DNA of 46,711 nucleotides from assembly GCF_947497695.1 (NCBI RefSeq), contig NZ_CANMHM010000017.1, positions 1 to 46,711 on the forward strand, written 5' to 3'. The notes under the pieces are model-generated. The model was not told where the DNA came from and did no database searches. It saw only the letters and a list, made by a program, of their open reading frames with translations. This document shows, piece by piece, positions 8,057 through 16,050 of this stretch. The DNA is from an uncultured Polaribacter sp. GTDB taxonomy: Bacteria; Bacteroidota; Bacteroidia; Flavobacteriales; Flavobacteriaceae. Position 1 is the stretch's first letter. Each line of letters starts with the position of its first letter. A program made the position numbers and the translations under genes.

Positions 8057-9187
8057 TCATTCGTTTAACATAAACAAATCAGAAGCTATTCCGTCTGATA
8101 AAAAAGTACCTTTTTGAGTTGTTTTTAAAATATTATTTTCGATAATTAATAATTTTTGAGTAATATATTTTTTAGATTCTTCTTCTAAATGATTTATATA
8201 TTGCATACCAAAATCGTTTCTAACTTTATCTAAAGATACTCCCCAAATAGTTCTTAACCCTGTCATTATATATTCATTATAAGTATCTGTTTTTGTTAAA
8301 ATTTCCCTTTCTATTGGGAGTGTTTTTTCTAGAATTGCTTTTATATATTTACTATTATTTCTAACATTCCAACTTCTTTGGACTCCATTAAAAGAATGTG
8401 CAGAAGGTCCAATACCTAAATACGATTTACCCAACCAATACCCTGTATTATTTTGACTAAAAAAACCCTCTTTACCAAAGTTCGATAACTCATAATGTAC
8501 AAAATTAGCTTTGGTTAATTTTTTAACTAAAATATAGAATTGCTCTTGTGCCTTTTTATCATCTACATTTTTAATTTCGCCTTTTTTTATGAGTGATGCT
8601 AAAGCTGTTTTTGGCTCAACTGTTAAAGCATAACTAGAAATATGATTAATTCCAAAACCTAATGCAGTTTGTATATTAGTTCTCCATTCATCATTTGTAC
8701 AATCTGGAATTCCGTAAATTAAATCGACAGAAATATTATTGAAATGTTGTGTTGCAATTTGTAAGCATTTTTTTGCTTCGGATGAATTATGAGCACGATT
8801 CATTAACTTTAAATCTTTCTCAAAAAAAGACTGAATACCTATACTTAGCCTATTTATAGGTGTTTTAGAGAGTTCTATTATTTTTTCTTCGGATAAATCA
8901 TCAGGATTTGCCTCTAAAGTAATTTCTGGTTTTTTTACAACTGTATGGTTTTTATAAACCGTGTTTATTAACAAATTTATTTCTTCAGTATTTAAAACAG
9001 AAGGTGTTCCACCGCCAAAATAAATAGTTTCTATAATTGTATTTTGCAATTCATCTTTTCTAATTTCTATTTCTTTTACAAGGCAAGAAATCATGTCTTC
9101 TTTTTTCTTCAACGAAGTTGAAAAATGAAAATCGCAATAAAAACATGCTTGTTTGCAGAATGGGATGTGAATGTAGATTCCTGACAT
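8057..9187 (-). CDS. hemW: Radical SAM heme chaperone HemW
   Basis: The 376-residue protein starts MSGIYIHIPFCKQACFYCDF, where CxxxCxxC (residues 11, 15 and 18) binds the radical SAM [4Fe-4S] cluster. YFGGGTPS (SAM-binding GGG) and ETNP-like EANPDDL follow, then the C-terminal HemW domain with GLRTIWGVSLDKV. Many databases still label this family oxygen-independent coproporphyrinogen III oxidase. True HemN has an N-terminal extension that is absent here, so a heme-trafficking role fits better. It is co-directional with ruvC, with a four-helix-bundle cassette between them. The window's cytochrome bd and c-type cytochrome genes are possible heme clients, but that link is only inference. Confidence 0.9.
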   Translation of the reverse strand: MSGIYIHIPFCKQACFYCDFHFSTSLKKKEDMISCLVKEIEIRKDELQNTIIETIYFGGGTPSVLNTEEINLLINTVYKNHTVVKKPEITLEANPDDLSEEKIIELSKTPINRLSIGIQSFFEKDLKLMNRAHNSSEAKKCLQIATQHFNNISVDLIYGIPDCTNDEWRTNIQTALGFGINHISSYALTVEPKTALASLIKKGEIKNVDDKKAQEQFYILVKKLTKANFVHYELSNFGKEGFFSQNNTGYWLGKSYLGIGPSAHSFNGVQRSWNVRNNSKYIKAILEKTLPIEREILTKTDTYNEYIMTGLRTIWGVSLDKVRNDFGMQYINHLEEESKKYITQKLLIIENNILKTTQKGTFLSDGIASDLFMLNE

Positions 9188-9201
9188 TTTTCAATTATCA
9201 T

Positions 9202-9251
9202 TTATCAAAGAACAATTATCAATTTGATAACCGATAATTGTTCTTTGATAA
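9202..9251. repeat. 19-bp perfect inverted repeat after the four-helix-bundle gene
   Basis: TATCAAAGAACAATTATC (9203-9220) and GATAATTGTTCTTTGATA (9233-9250) pair perfectly around a 12-base loop, and one more pair extends the stem. It begins directly at the stop codon of the IVP gene and may terminate it. The left arm resembles, in inverted orientation, the block at 9616-9647 on the other side of the gene. Confidence 0.75.
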
Positions 9252-9611
9252 TTATTTATTAATTCTTGTAGTTTTCAGTATTGAAAATAAGATTCTGCCA
9301 ATTTCATCTGCTTTCTCAAACAAATTTTTAAAATTTTCTAAATCTAAATCTCCACTATCTTTTAATAAATGTAACCAATATTTTGTTTCTAAACATTCTT
9401 TATAGGCAATTGACATTTTTGCAGAAAAATCTGCTTTTGAAATTGCTCCATTAGCTTCAACAATATTTGCTCCAACAGAAGTACCACTTCTTAAAATTTG
9501 TTTCGATAAAACATACTCTTTATTTTCCTTAATTAACTTTTTACTCAAATTTACAATCAACAAAGCTAAATCGTACGATTTATTCTGTAAAGGATTATTT
9601 TTTAACTTCAT
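9252..9611 (-). CDS. Four-helix-bundle protein (23S rRNA intervening-sequence family)
   Basis: The 119-residue protein fits the S23/IVP family (TIGR02436 type), a pentameric four-helix bundle first found inside intervening sequences of 23S rRNA genes. Family marks are YDLALLIVNLSKKL, SKQILRSGTSVGANIVEA and YKECLETKYWLHLL. Function is unknown. Here it lies between ruvC and hemW rather than in rRNA, flanked on both sides by AATTATCA-type repeats (9202-9251 and 9616-9647). This suggests that it arrived as a small cassette. The ATG at 9611 is the first in frame and lies 44 bases after the ruvC stop. Confidence 0.85.
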   Translation of the reverse strand: MKLKNNPLQNKSYDLALLIVNLSKKLIKENKEYVLSKQILRSGTSVGANIVEANGAISKADFSAKMSIAYKECLETKYWLHLLKDSGDLDLENFKNLFEKADEIGRILFSILKTTRINK

Positions 9612-9615
9612 AGCC

Positions 9616-9647
9616 TTTGATAATTGTTTATTGATAAATGATAATTA
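9616..9647. repeat. AATTATCA-type repeat upstream of the four-helix-bundle gene
   Basis: Read on the minus strand the block gives AATTATCATTTATCAA and then AACAATTATCAAA. The plus-strand sequence at 9193-9223 is nearly the same, so the two form inverted flanks around the gene. Confidence 0.6.
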
Positions 9648-9654
9648 AAAAAAA

Positions 9655-10206
9655 TTATTTTATTTTTTTAGGGTTCTGTTTCACAAAACTTGCCCAACCA
9701 GTATAATTCTTCCCTCCTACAACTCTACCTGAATTATAAAAATGACAAACTGCAGCAGCCAAACCATCTGTTGCATCTAAGTTTTTTGGTAACGTTTTTA
9801 AGTTTAAAAGAGATTTTAACATCAACGCAACTTGTTCTTTGCTAGCACTTCCACTGCCTGTAACTGCCATTTTTATTTTCTTTGGCAAGTATTCTGTAAT
9901 CGGAATTTCTCGAGATAAACCTGCTGCCATAGCAACTCCTTGTGCTCTACCCAACTTTAACATCGATTGTACATTTTTACCAAAAAACGGAGCTTCAATA
10001 GCAATTTCATCAGGATTATATGTATCAATTAATTCAATAGTTCGTTCAAAAATGAGTTTTAACTTTAAGTAATGGTCGTCGTATTTTTTTAGCATTAATT
10101 CATTCATTTGAATAAATTCCATTTTTTTTCCAACAACTTTTATCAACCCAAAACCCATAATTGTGGTTCCTGGATCAATGCCTAAAATAATTTTTTCTAT
10201 TGCCAC
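9655..10206 (-). CDS. ruvC: Crossover junction endodeoxyribonuclease RuvC
   Basis: The 183-residue protein is the Holliday-junction resolvase that acts with RuvAB. IILGIDPGTTIMGFGLI (residues 6-22) holds the first catalytic Asp. AIEAPFFGKNVQSMLKLGRAQGV holds the Glu and the DNA-binding loop, and LDATDGLAAAVCHFY supplies the final Asp pair. The start is GTG (10206-10204). An in-frame stop lies just upstream and no ATG is available, so GTG is the only reasonable start. It diverges from the flippase/glycosyltransferase pair with only ~64 bases between starts. Downstream lie the IVP cassette and hemW. Confidence 0.95.
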   Translation of the reverse strand: MAIEKIILGIDPGTTIMGFGLIKVVGKKMEFIQMNELMLKKYDDHYLKLKLIFERTIELIDTYNPDEIAIEAPFFGKNVQSMLKLGRAQGVAMAAGLSREIPITEYLPKKIKMAVTGSGSASKEQVALMLKSLLNLKTLPKNLDATDGLAAAVCHFYNSGRVVGGKNYTGWASFVKQNPKKIK

Positions 10207-10270
10207 AATCTCAGATTGTTTTTATGTACATCATCAAACAAACTGATGATTATTTATTACTTTGCGAAGC

Positions 10271-11230
10271 ATGTATAATTCGCTTTCTTACAAATCTAAA
10301 CAATTCTTTTGGTTGATAATAAAACTATTGATTGTAATTGGTTGTGGATACTTTATTTACATCAAACTTATTGAAAATGAAGAATTAAAATTTTCTGTTT
10401 TTTATCAAAATTTGATTATAAATGATGTTTTTTCTACCAAAAACATACTATTTATACTCATTTTTACACTTTTAAACTGGGTTTTAGAAATACACAAATG
10501 GAAAGTTCTTGCTAGTTTTACAAAAAAAAATTCTTTAGTTTCTGCAACAATTCAAAGTTTGGCCTCTTTAACTGTTTCTTTAATTACGCCTAACAGAATT
10601 GGAGAATATGGTGCAAAAGCTCTCTATTTTGAAAAAAAAGACAGAAAACAAATTGTAGGATTAAACTTGATTGGTAATTTTTACCAGATGTTTATGACAG
10701 TTTTTTTTGGAATAATTGGTTTTAGTTATTTTGTTTTTAATCATAAAATTGAACTCAATTTTTACCAATTTATTAAAGGTTTATTTTTAGGAATATTGAT
10801 TGTGCTCATCTTCTTTTTAATCGCTAAATTCTACAACTTTAAAGGCTCTTATTTAGAAAGAATGATATTTTTTTTAAAGAAAATTCCATTAAATTTAAAA
10901 CTAAAAGTAGGTGCTTTATCATTTTTAAGATTTGTAGTTTTCTCACATCAACTTTATTTTTTGTTGGTTATTTTTAAGGTTGATGTTTCTTATATTGATG
11001 CAATATCAGCAATTTGCTCTGTGTATTTAATTGCTTCTGTAATTCCGATGCTTTCTTTGTTTGACTTTGTCTTAAAAGGTTCTGTTGCTGTTTGGGTATT
11101 TTCGTTTTTTACTATTCATACGCTCACTATTTTATCTATTACCAGTTTAATGTGGATTTTTAATTTTGTTTTTCCCACAATTATTGGCAGTTATTTTGTA
11201 CTTACTTTTAAACCTAATTTAGCAAAATGA
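10271..11230 (+). CDS. Multi-pass membrane protein, lysylphosphatidylglycerol-synthase TM/flippase-like (UPF0104 type)
   Basis: This 319-residue integral membrane protein has about eight hydrophobic segments and no soluble domain. The sequence SLTVSLITPNRIGEYGAKAL (residues about 97-116) matches the conserved loop of the YbhN/AglD (UPF0104) family. That family is annotated as lipid flippases or LPG synthase transmembrane regions. The ATG at 10271 is chosen because the earlier TTG at 10262 lies in a putative -7 region (TTACTTTG). Its stop overlaps the start of the GT2 gene (ATGA), so the two are translationally coupled and probably act on the same lipid-linked glycan. The substrate is unknown. 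Confidence 0.75.
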   Translation: MYNSLSYKSKQFFWLIIKLLIVIGCGYFIYIKLIENEELKFSVFYQNLIINDVFSTKNILFILIFTLLNWVLEIHKWKVLASFTKKNSLVSATIQSLASLTVSLITPNRIGEYGAKALYFEKKDRKQIVGLNLIGNFYQMFMTVFFGIIGFSYFVFNHKIELNFYQFIKGLFLGILIVLIFFLIAKFYNFKGSYLERMIFFLKKIPLNLKLKVGALSFLRFVVFSHQLYFLLVIFKVDVSYIDAISAICSVYLIASVIPMLSLFDFVLKGSVAVWVFSFFTIHTLTILSITSLMWIFNFVFPTIIGSYFVLTFKPNLAK

Positions 11231-12408
11231 TTTGGTTTCTAGTTTTCATATTTGTGTTGTATGCAATATTGATTATCTCTTTAACTATTGGATTTAAAAG
11301 AGTTGCTGAATTTAAAGGAAATAACAACCAAAATAAAACTTCATTCTCAGTTATTATTCCGTTTAGAAATGAAGCTGAAAATTTACCCAATTTACTAGCA
11401 TCAATTTTTAAATTGAATTACCCTAAAGAATTGGTAGAATTTATTTTGGTTGATGATGCTTCTACCGATAATTCTGTTACTGTTATTGATAATTTTGTCT
11501 TTTCGAACCAAAAAAAAGGAGAAACCTTACAAGAGCAACAAATTTTCGATACAATCTCGCAAAAAAACGAAATCACTCAAACTGACATTCGTATTCTTAA
11601 GAATAAAAGAACTTCTAATTCTCCAAAAAAAGACGCAATTACAACTGCAATTACTGTTTCTAAAAACAATTGGATTGTGACTACAGATGCAGATTGTTTA
11701 TTGCCCAAAAACTGGCTAAAAACCTTCAATAATTTTATTCAAGAAAACAACCCAAAAATGATTGTTGCTCCTGTAAATTATAAAGTAGAAGATACTTTTT
11801 TAGAACAGTTTCAATTATTAGATTTTATGAGTTTGCAAGGAACTACAATTGGTGGTTTTGGAATCAAATTCCCCTTTTTATGTAATGGTGCAAATTTTGG
11901 GTACAAAAAAGAGGAATTCTTACAACTAAATGGTTTTGAAGGCAACAATAATATTGCAAGTGGAGATGATATTTTTCTGTTTGAAAAATTTATAAAAGCT
12001 GATAAAAAAAGTGTCCGTTATTTAAAATCTAAAGAAGCTATTGTTACTACATTTCCTGTAAAAAGTTGGTTAAGCTTGATACATCAAAGAACAAGATGGG
12101 CTGCTAAAACAAGTAGTTTCAGCTCTTTAAAAGTAAAGTTTATTGGATTGCTGATTTTACTAACAAACGTACTAGTTGTTTATTATTTATGGATTGCATC
12201 TATAGAAATAATGTTTGTTCCTTTTGTTGTAAAACTGATGGTTGATGTATTGCTATTCTTACCAACTAGCGAATTTTTTAATCACAAAAAAGTGTTTTTA
12301 AAATGGTATGTTTTGGCGAGTTTAGTCTATCCTTTTTTTAGTGTTTTTATTATTTTTAAATCGTTCTTTTTTAAGTATGATTGGAAAGGAAGACGTTTTA
12401 AAAAGTAA
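11227..12408 (+). CDS. Family 2 glycosyltransferase, membrane-bound
   Basis: The 393-residue protein has an N-terminal membrane anchor (IWFLVFIFVLYAILIISLTI). A GT-A catalytic domain follows: SVIIPFRNEAENLPNLL, VDDASTDNS, TTDADC as the DxD metal site, GANFGYKKEEF, GDDIFLFEK, and HQRTRWAAK as the QxxRW-like motif. C-terminal membrane helices end it. Processive and non-processive GT2 enzymes share these motifs. The combination with a flippase-like partner overlapping by 4 bases suggests modification of a lipid or cell-surface polysaccharide. Sugar donor and acceptor cannot be told. No terminator is evident after the TAA. Confidence 0.85.
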   Translation: MIWFLVFIFVLYAILIISLTIGFKRVAEFKGNNNQNKTSFSVIIPFRNEAENLPNLLASIFKLNYPKELVEFILVDDASTDNSVTVIDNFVFSNQKKGETLQEQQIFDTISQKNEITQTDIRILKNKRTSNSPKKDAITTAITVSKNNWIVTTDADCLLPKNWLKTFNNFIQENNPKMIVAPVNYKVEDTFLEQFQLLDFMSLQGTTIGGFGIKFPFLCNGANFGYKKEEFLQLNGFEGNNNIASGDDIFLFEKFIKADKKSVRYLKSKEAIVTTFPVKSWLSLIHQRTRWAAKTSSFSSLKVKFIGLLILLTNVLVVYYLWIASIEIMFVPFVVKLMVDVLLFLPTSEFFNHKKVFLKWYVLASLVYPFFSVFIIFKSFFFKYDWKGRRFKK

Positions 12409-12481
12409 CAGCTATTTAATTTTCTAATATCTTACTAATAGTAACCTAAAATTTTATCAATTATATTCTATTCTAATTATC

Positions 12482-12557
12482 ATAACGAATGTTTGTCTGA
12501 GTCTGTCAAAGACTTTTTAATTAACTGAATATTAACTTCGACAAGCTTAGTGTGACA
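12482..12557. repeat. REP-like pair of imperfect inverted motifs
   Basis: GTCTGAGTCTGTCAAAG near 12493 and ACTTCGACAAGCTTAGTG with TGACA at 12535-12557 form degenerate inverted halves. The second half matches 16 of 18 bases of the motif inside the RND gene at 21921-21938. Confidence 0.55.
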
Positions 12558-12641
12558 TCTAGAATTTTAATTATTTTTACGCCATTATAAAATTAAATTG
12601 GTAATTTCTCTGTTTAACAAAATGCTATCAGTCAGCAAAAA

Positions 12642-12722
12642 GTTGTAGCCCTGATTGAAATGGCATCCTTTTTTTTGTTTTTCACAAAAAAAAGATATAA
12701 TGGAAAGCAGGAAATAGCTCCA
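12642..12722 (+). ncRNA. Dispersed hairpin element, copy A (possible flavobacterial structured RNA)
   Basis: The outer pairs are AGC...GCT and CCTG/CAGG. Inside, TTTTTTTTG and CAAAAAAAA form a 9-bp hairpin, flanked by ATGGCATCC and AATGGAAAGCAGG. The same plan (TGG-ATCC, T-run/A-run hairpin, GAT--AACGGA-AGC) is found in opposite orientation at 23494-23578. From memory this resembles elements repeated many times per genome in Flavobacteriia, perhaps the flavo-1 motif in Rfam, which I cannot verify here. The remainder of 12409-12733 shows no gene. Confidence 0.45.
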
Positions 12723-12733
12723 AAAAAACTTAT

Positions 12734-12865
12734 CTAAAATAATGCACTCATAAGTTCTTCTGCCTTAAACCAAAGAATAAGGGCAAGTGCTAAAAGTAAA
12801 ACTAAAAAGATACCTTTTGTGGGTTTAGATTCTTTTTTTCTTGCGTATTTTCTTTTAAATTTCAT
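12734..12865 (-). CDS. Small 43-residue membrane peptide, unknown function
   Basis: The ATG at 12865 starts MKFKRKYARKKESKPTKG, a strongly basic head. One hydrophobic segment, IFLVLLLALALILWF, and a short tail KAEELMSALF follow, with TAG at 12736-12734. The pattern of basic cytoplasmic N-terminus plus a single helix is that of a real small membrane protein, and it lies 57 bases downstream of mnmD on the same strand. I do not recognise the family. It is too short for most gene finders. A conserved homologue in the same place in related genomes would confirm it. Confidence 0.6.
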   Translation of the reverse strand: MKFKRKYARKKESKPTKGIFLVLLLALALILWFKAEELMSALF

Positions 12866-12899
12866 CTAAATAAAGTTCCTATTTTTAATAAAAGTGATT

Positions 12900-12933
12900 C
12901 ACTGAAAACAACTGCAACTGCTTACTGTAAACT
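12900..12933. repeat. CAGT-rich degenerate repeat at the 3' end of mnmD
   Basis: Read in the direction of mnmD, the gene's last codons and downstream bases are CAGTAAGCAGTTGCAGTT and then a further CAGT. The final Gln codon and stop are part of the repeat. Similar repeats follow other genes here (23624-23672, 24839-24870, 46635-46711). Confidence 0.6.
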
Positions 12934-13584
12934 TATTTTTCTAGCACGTAACATTTCTCTTTTCCCTGGAGGTCCTGGCAAACGTTCTACAGTAAAACCA
13001 ACTTCTTGCATGGCTCTTCTAACACTTCCTTTTGCTGAGTAAGTTACTAAAATTCCGTTTTCTTTTAAGGAGTCAAACATTTTTTGGAAGATTTCTACAG
13101 TCCATAATTGAGGTTGAACTCTAGCACCAAATGCATCAAAATAAATTAAATCGAAAGTATTTTTATCTTTAATATCTTCTATAAATTGTTTTCTTTTTGT
13201 GAGTGAAAAAGTTTCTGAAATTTGATGTTTTTTCTCCCAAGAATTGGTGTGCATTTTGTTAAAAACATCTTGTTTATCATCTGCCTGTAAAACAGCAATA
13301 AAATTCATTTTTGCTACTTCTTCTGGTGTTACAGGATAAGCTTCTACACCAAAATAATCAATCTCTTTTTTAGCCTCTAAATAGGTTATAAAACAGTTTA
13401 AACCTGTACCAAAACCAATTTCTAAAACAGCTACTTTATCTGCTTCAATTTGTCTTAATCCACTTTCTATAAAAACATGATAAGATTCTTTAATAGAGCC
13501 GTTTTTAGAGTGATATTGCTCATTTAATTCTGGCAAATTGATGGTTGTAGAACCATCTGAAGTTATTAGAATTTCTCTTTTCAA
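12922..13584 (-). CDS. mnmD: tRNA 5-methylaminomethyl-2-thiouridine methyltransferase MnmD (stand-alone)
   Basis: This 220-residue protein corresponds to the methyltransferase half of E. coli MnmC (DUF752). It transfers the last methyl of mnm5s2U34 in tRNA from SAM. LEIGFGTGLNCF (around residues 55-66) is the SAM-binding motif, DLIYFDAFGARVQPQLWT is the family's catalytic segment, and ERLPGPPGKREMLRAR is the conserved C-terminal block. The oxidase half (MnmC1) is absent, as is usual for stand-alone forms. The only in-frame start is TTG at 13584, since an in-frame TAA lies four codons upstream. A TACCTTTA motif at 13614-13607 could drive it. The C-terminal Gln and stop belong to a CAGT repeat. 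Confidence 0.9.
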   Translation of the reverse strand: MKREILITSDGSTTINLPELNEQYHSKNGSIKESYHVFIESGLRQIEADKVAVLEIGFGTGLNCFITYLEAKKEIDYFGVEAYPVTPEEVAKMNFIAVLQADDKQDVFNKMHTNSWEKKHQISETFSLTKRKQFIEDIKDKNTFDLIYFDAFGARVQPQLWTVEIFQKMFDSLKENGILVTYSAKGSVRRAMQEVGFTVERLPGPPGKREMLRARKISLQ

Positions 13585-13754
13585 AATCTTAGATTAATTA
13601 ACGGGTTAAAGGTAAGTTTTACTTCTTTGTAAAAAGTAGTATAAACAAACAAAATAAATGTATTAAATTTTATGAATTATTTTATAAAATTCAATTTAAT
13701 TGTGTAATATACAAAAGTACATATTTTAAAGAGCAAAAGCAACGATTTGTTATC

Positions 13755-13783
13755 TTGTCAGATGATTTTTTTGTGTACATTTG
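13755..13783 (+). promoter_or_regulatory. Promoter of ilvE
   Basis: TTG (13755-13757), 18 bases, then TACATTTG (13776-13783) is a full match to the Bacteroidetes sigma-A pattern. The start would lie near 13789, about 17 bases before the ATG. Confidence 0.7.
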
Positions 13784-13805
13784 TTTTTAAATTCAATTAA
13801 TAAGA

Positions 13806-14861
13806 ATGAAATCTAATATAGAAATTCAACGTATAGAAAAATCGAAGATCGATTCTGTAGATTTTAATAATTTACCTTTTGGAAGTGTTTATTCTGACCA
13901 TATGTTAGAATGTGATTTTGTAAATGGCGAATGGCAAACACCTGTTATTAAGCCTTATGCACCTATTTCTTTAGATCCTGCTGCAAAGATTTTCCATTAT
14001 GGACAATCTATTTTTGAAGGTATGAAAGCCTACAAAGATGCAGATGGAAATGCGATGTTATTTAGACCTTTAGACAATTGTAAACGTTTAAATAAGTCTG
14101 CAGAACGTTTAGTGATTCCACAAATTCCGGAAGAAATTTTTATGGAGGGTTTAAAAACATTATTAGAAGTAGATAGTAATTGGATTCCTACAAATGATGG
14201 AAGTTCTTTATACATAAGACCTTTTATGTTTGCTTCTGGCTTAGGTTTTCATGCTTCTCCTGCAGATGCTTACAAACTTATCATTTGTACAGCTCCTTCA
14301 GGCCCTTATTTTGCAGGAAAAATAAAAGTTTTAATTGAAGAAAAATATGCTCGTGCTGCAAATGGTGGTGTTGGTTTTGCAAAAGCTGGTGGTAATTATG
14401 CTGCTCAGTTTTACCCAACTCAATTAGCCATAGAAAAAGGATATAATCAAGTTATTTGGACAGATGATAATACGCACGAATATATTGAAGAAGCTGGTGC
14501 AATGAATGTTTTTATTAGAATTAATGACACCTTAATTACAAGTCCTACTAGTGATAGAATTTTAGATGGTGTTACACGTAAAAGTGTGATACAAATAGCC
14601 AAGGATTTAAATATTGACGTAGAAGTTAGAAAAATTAGCGTTTCTGAAGTAATTGCTGCTGCACAGAGTGGTAGTTTAAAAGAAATGTTTGGTGCAGGTA
14701 CTGCTGCAGTAATTTCGCCAATAGATGCTTTTGGATATCAAGATACAGATTATGATTTACCAAAATTAGAAACTCCTTTTGCTGACACTATAAAGAAAGC
14801 AATTACAGATATACAAACTAACAAAGTTGCTGACCCTTATGGTTGGAGAGTAATGTTATAA
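13806..14861 (+). CDS. ilvE: Branched-chain amino acid aminotransferase
   Basis: This 351-residue class IV PLP enzyme catalyses the last step of Val, Leu and Ile synthesis and the first step of their breakdown, with 2-oxoglutarate/Glu as partner. The length and the motifs FHYGQSIFEGMKAY, FAKAGGNYAAQFYPTQLA and IEEAGAMNVF are those of the eukaryote-like BCAT II branch. K193 in AKAGGNY aligns with the PLP lysine. FGAGTAAVISP near the C-terminus binds the phosphate end. It has its own promoter and a strong terminator, so it is probably a single-gene unit, divergent from mnmD. Confidence 0.95.
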   Translation: MKSNIEIQRIEKSKIDSVDFNNLPFGSVYSDHMLECDFVNGEWQTPVIKPYAPISLDPAAKIFHYGQSIFEGMKAYKDADGNAMLFRPLDNCKRLNKSAERLVIPQIPEEIFMEGLKTLLEVDSNWIPTNDGSSLYIRPFMFASGLGFHASPADAYKLIICTAPSGPYFAGKIKVLIEEKYARAANGGVGFAKAGGNYAAQFYPTQLAIEKGYNQVIWTDDNTHEYIEEAGAMNVFIRINDTLITSPTSDRILDGVTRKSVIQIAKDLNIDVEVRKISVSEVIAAAQSGSLKEMFGAGTAAVISPIDAFGYQDTDYDLPKLETPFADTIKKAITDIQTNKVADPYGWRVML

Positions 14862-14884
14862 TACATATAGCGTAAGTTTAAAAC

Positions 14885-14917
14885 AAAAAAAGCATCAATA
14901 AATTGATGCTTTTTTTT
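14885..14917. terminator. Intrinsic terminator of ilvE (bidirectional)
   Basis: GCATCAA (14892-14898) and TTGATGC (14903-14909) pair around TAAA, preceded by an A7 run and followed by T8. It lies between two convergent genes and can serve both. Confidence 0.9.
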
Positions 14918-15016
14918 ATGGGTTCTGATTTATAATATTTTTATGTTATTGATTTTGAATATAATAGAAGTAATCTTTTTTTGTATAATTAAATTAAACA
15001 GCAAAACCAAACCTTT

Positions 15017-15889
15017 CTAATAAGAAACACTAAAATTAGTATTATTCACAATAAAAGTAGGACTCAAACTAAATGAAGGTTCTGCAAGAAAAAAGAACGT
15101 ACCTGAAATTATTTTTTTATCAATGTCATGGGTCGTAATTTCAACTCTTCCCTTATTATCTTTCACAAAATAAGTAACGTCATTTACTATGTATTCTGCT
15201 TTAGGATTGGTATTTCTTCTAAAAACAAGATTTCCTGTGGTGATATCAGCAGGAAGATACAGTATAATAGTATTTTCATTCAACGCGTCACTTGCTGTTA
15301 TTTGTAATGTATTTTTGTTATCAACTTTCCCAAAAACAGTAACACCCGTAAATGCAACATTGTCTATTGCTGCTGTAAATAAATTGCTAGAAGGTGGCAA
15401 TTCTGTTTTAATAATTTCTGTAAAACTACCTGTAAACGTTTTTGAGTTTCCATCTAAATCATCTCCTGTAAAAGTAAAAGTACCAGAAATACTATTGCTT
15501 TCAGCATCTATATTTGTAAACTCTATACTTCCTTTGCTAGAAGTTGCAGAATTTGTAGTCCATGTATTAATAGGAGACAAACTATTATTTACATAAGTTG
15601 CTACGTTGTCTGTTCCTTGAAAATCAAAAATACCTAGTTTATAATTAGATACTTTAAAAGTAAATACTTCGTTTGTTCCTGCTTGAATCGCTGTTATTAC
15701 AATAGCTGTCCCATCAATTGAATAACTTACATTTTTAGTAGACAAATCTTCACCATCAATAGTTGCCTTAAAACCACTTATTAATCGAGGAGTATTGGTA
15801 GGATCATAGCCAAAAAGACCTGTTTCCTCACAAGATGAAAAGATAAATGAGGTAACTACAAAAAATATAAAATAAATACTGTTTTTCAT
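15017..15889 (-). CDS. Lipoprotein with two similar beta-rich domains (DUF6252-like)
   Basis: The 290-residue protein opens with a lipoprotein leader (MKNSIYFIFFVVTSFIFSSC, lipid Cys at 20). Two domains of about 120 residues follow. The first runs from FKATIDGEDLS to ISGTFTFTGDDLDG, and the second from FTAAIDNVAFTG to ISGTFFFLAEPS, so each begins with an (F)xAxID strand and ends in ISGTF. This points to internal duplication. The ISGTF.F ending recalls the DUF6252 lipoproteins of Bacteroidetes, an assignment made from memory. The function is unknown and it is probably anchored in the outer membrane. It has its own -7 motif (15918-15911) and converges on ilvE. Confidence 0.7.
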   Translation of the reverse strand: MKNSIYFIFFVVTSFIFSSCEETGLFGYDPTNTPRLISGFKATIDGEDLSTKNVSYSIDGTAIVITAIQAGTNEVFTFKVSNYKLGIFDFQGTDNVATYVNNSLSPINTWTTNSATSSKGSIEFTNIDAESNSISGTFTFTGDDLDGNSKTFTGSFTEIIKTELPPSSNLFTAAIDNVAFTGVTVFGKVDNKNTLQITASDALNENTIILYLPADITTGNLVFRRNTNPKAEYIVNDVTYFVKDNKGRVEITTHDIDKKIISGTFFFLAEPSFSLSPTFIVNNTNFSVSY

Positions 15890-15910
15890 TATACAATATG
15901 GTTATTGATA

Positions 15911-15918
15911 CAAAAGTA
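15911..15918 (-). promoter_or_regulatory. Candidate -7 element of the lipoprotein gene
   Basis: On the minus strand TACTTTTG matches TAnnTTTG and gives a leader of about 16 bases. No clear -33 is visible. Confidence 0.45.
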
Positions 15919-16050
15919 ACAAAAAAGACTTTACTGCTACTTAATCGTATTCGTTAATATTTCTTTTAAATATGATATTCAACAGGTTTTTAAACTATTT
16001 GATACTTTAATTTTACATCAGATTTTATACTAATTATTAAGTGAAACATC

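Noticed and set aside
15189..15596. A 135-residue plus-strand ORF opposite the lipoprotein gene
   Set aside because: The minus frame has a lipoprotein leader and a domain duplication; the plus frame has neither a promoter nor a motif.
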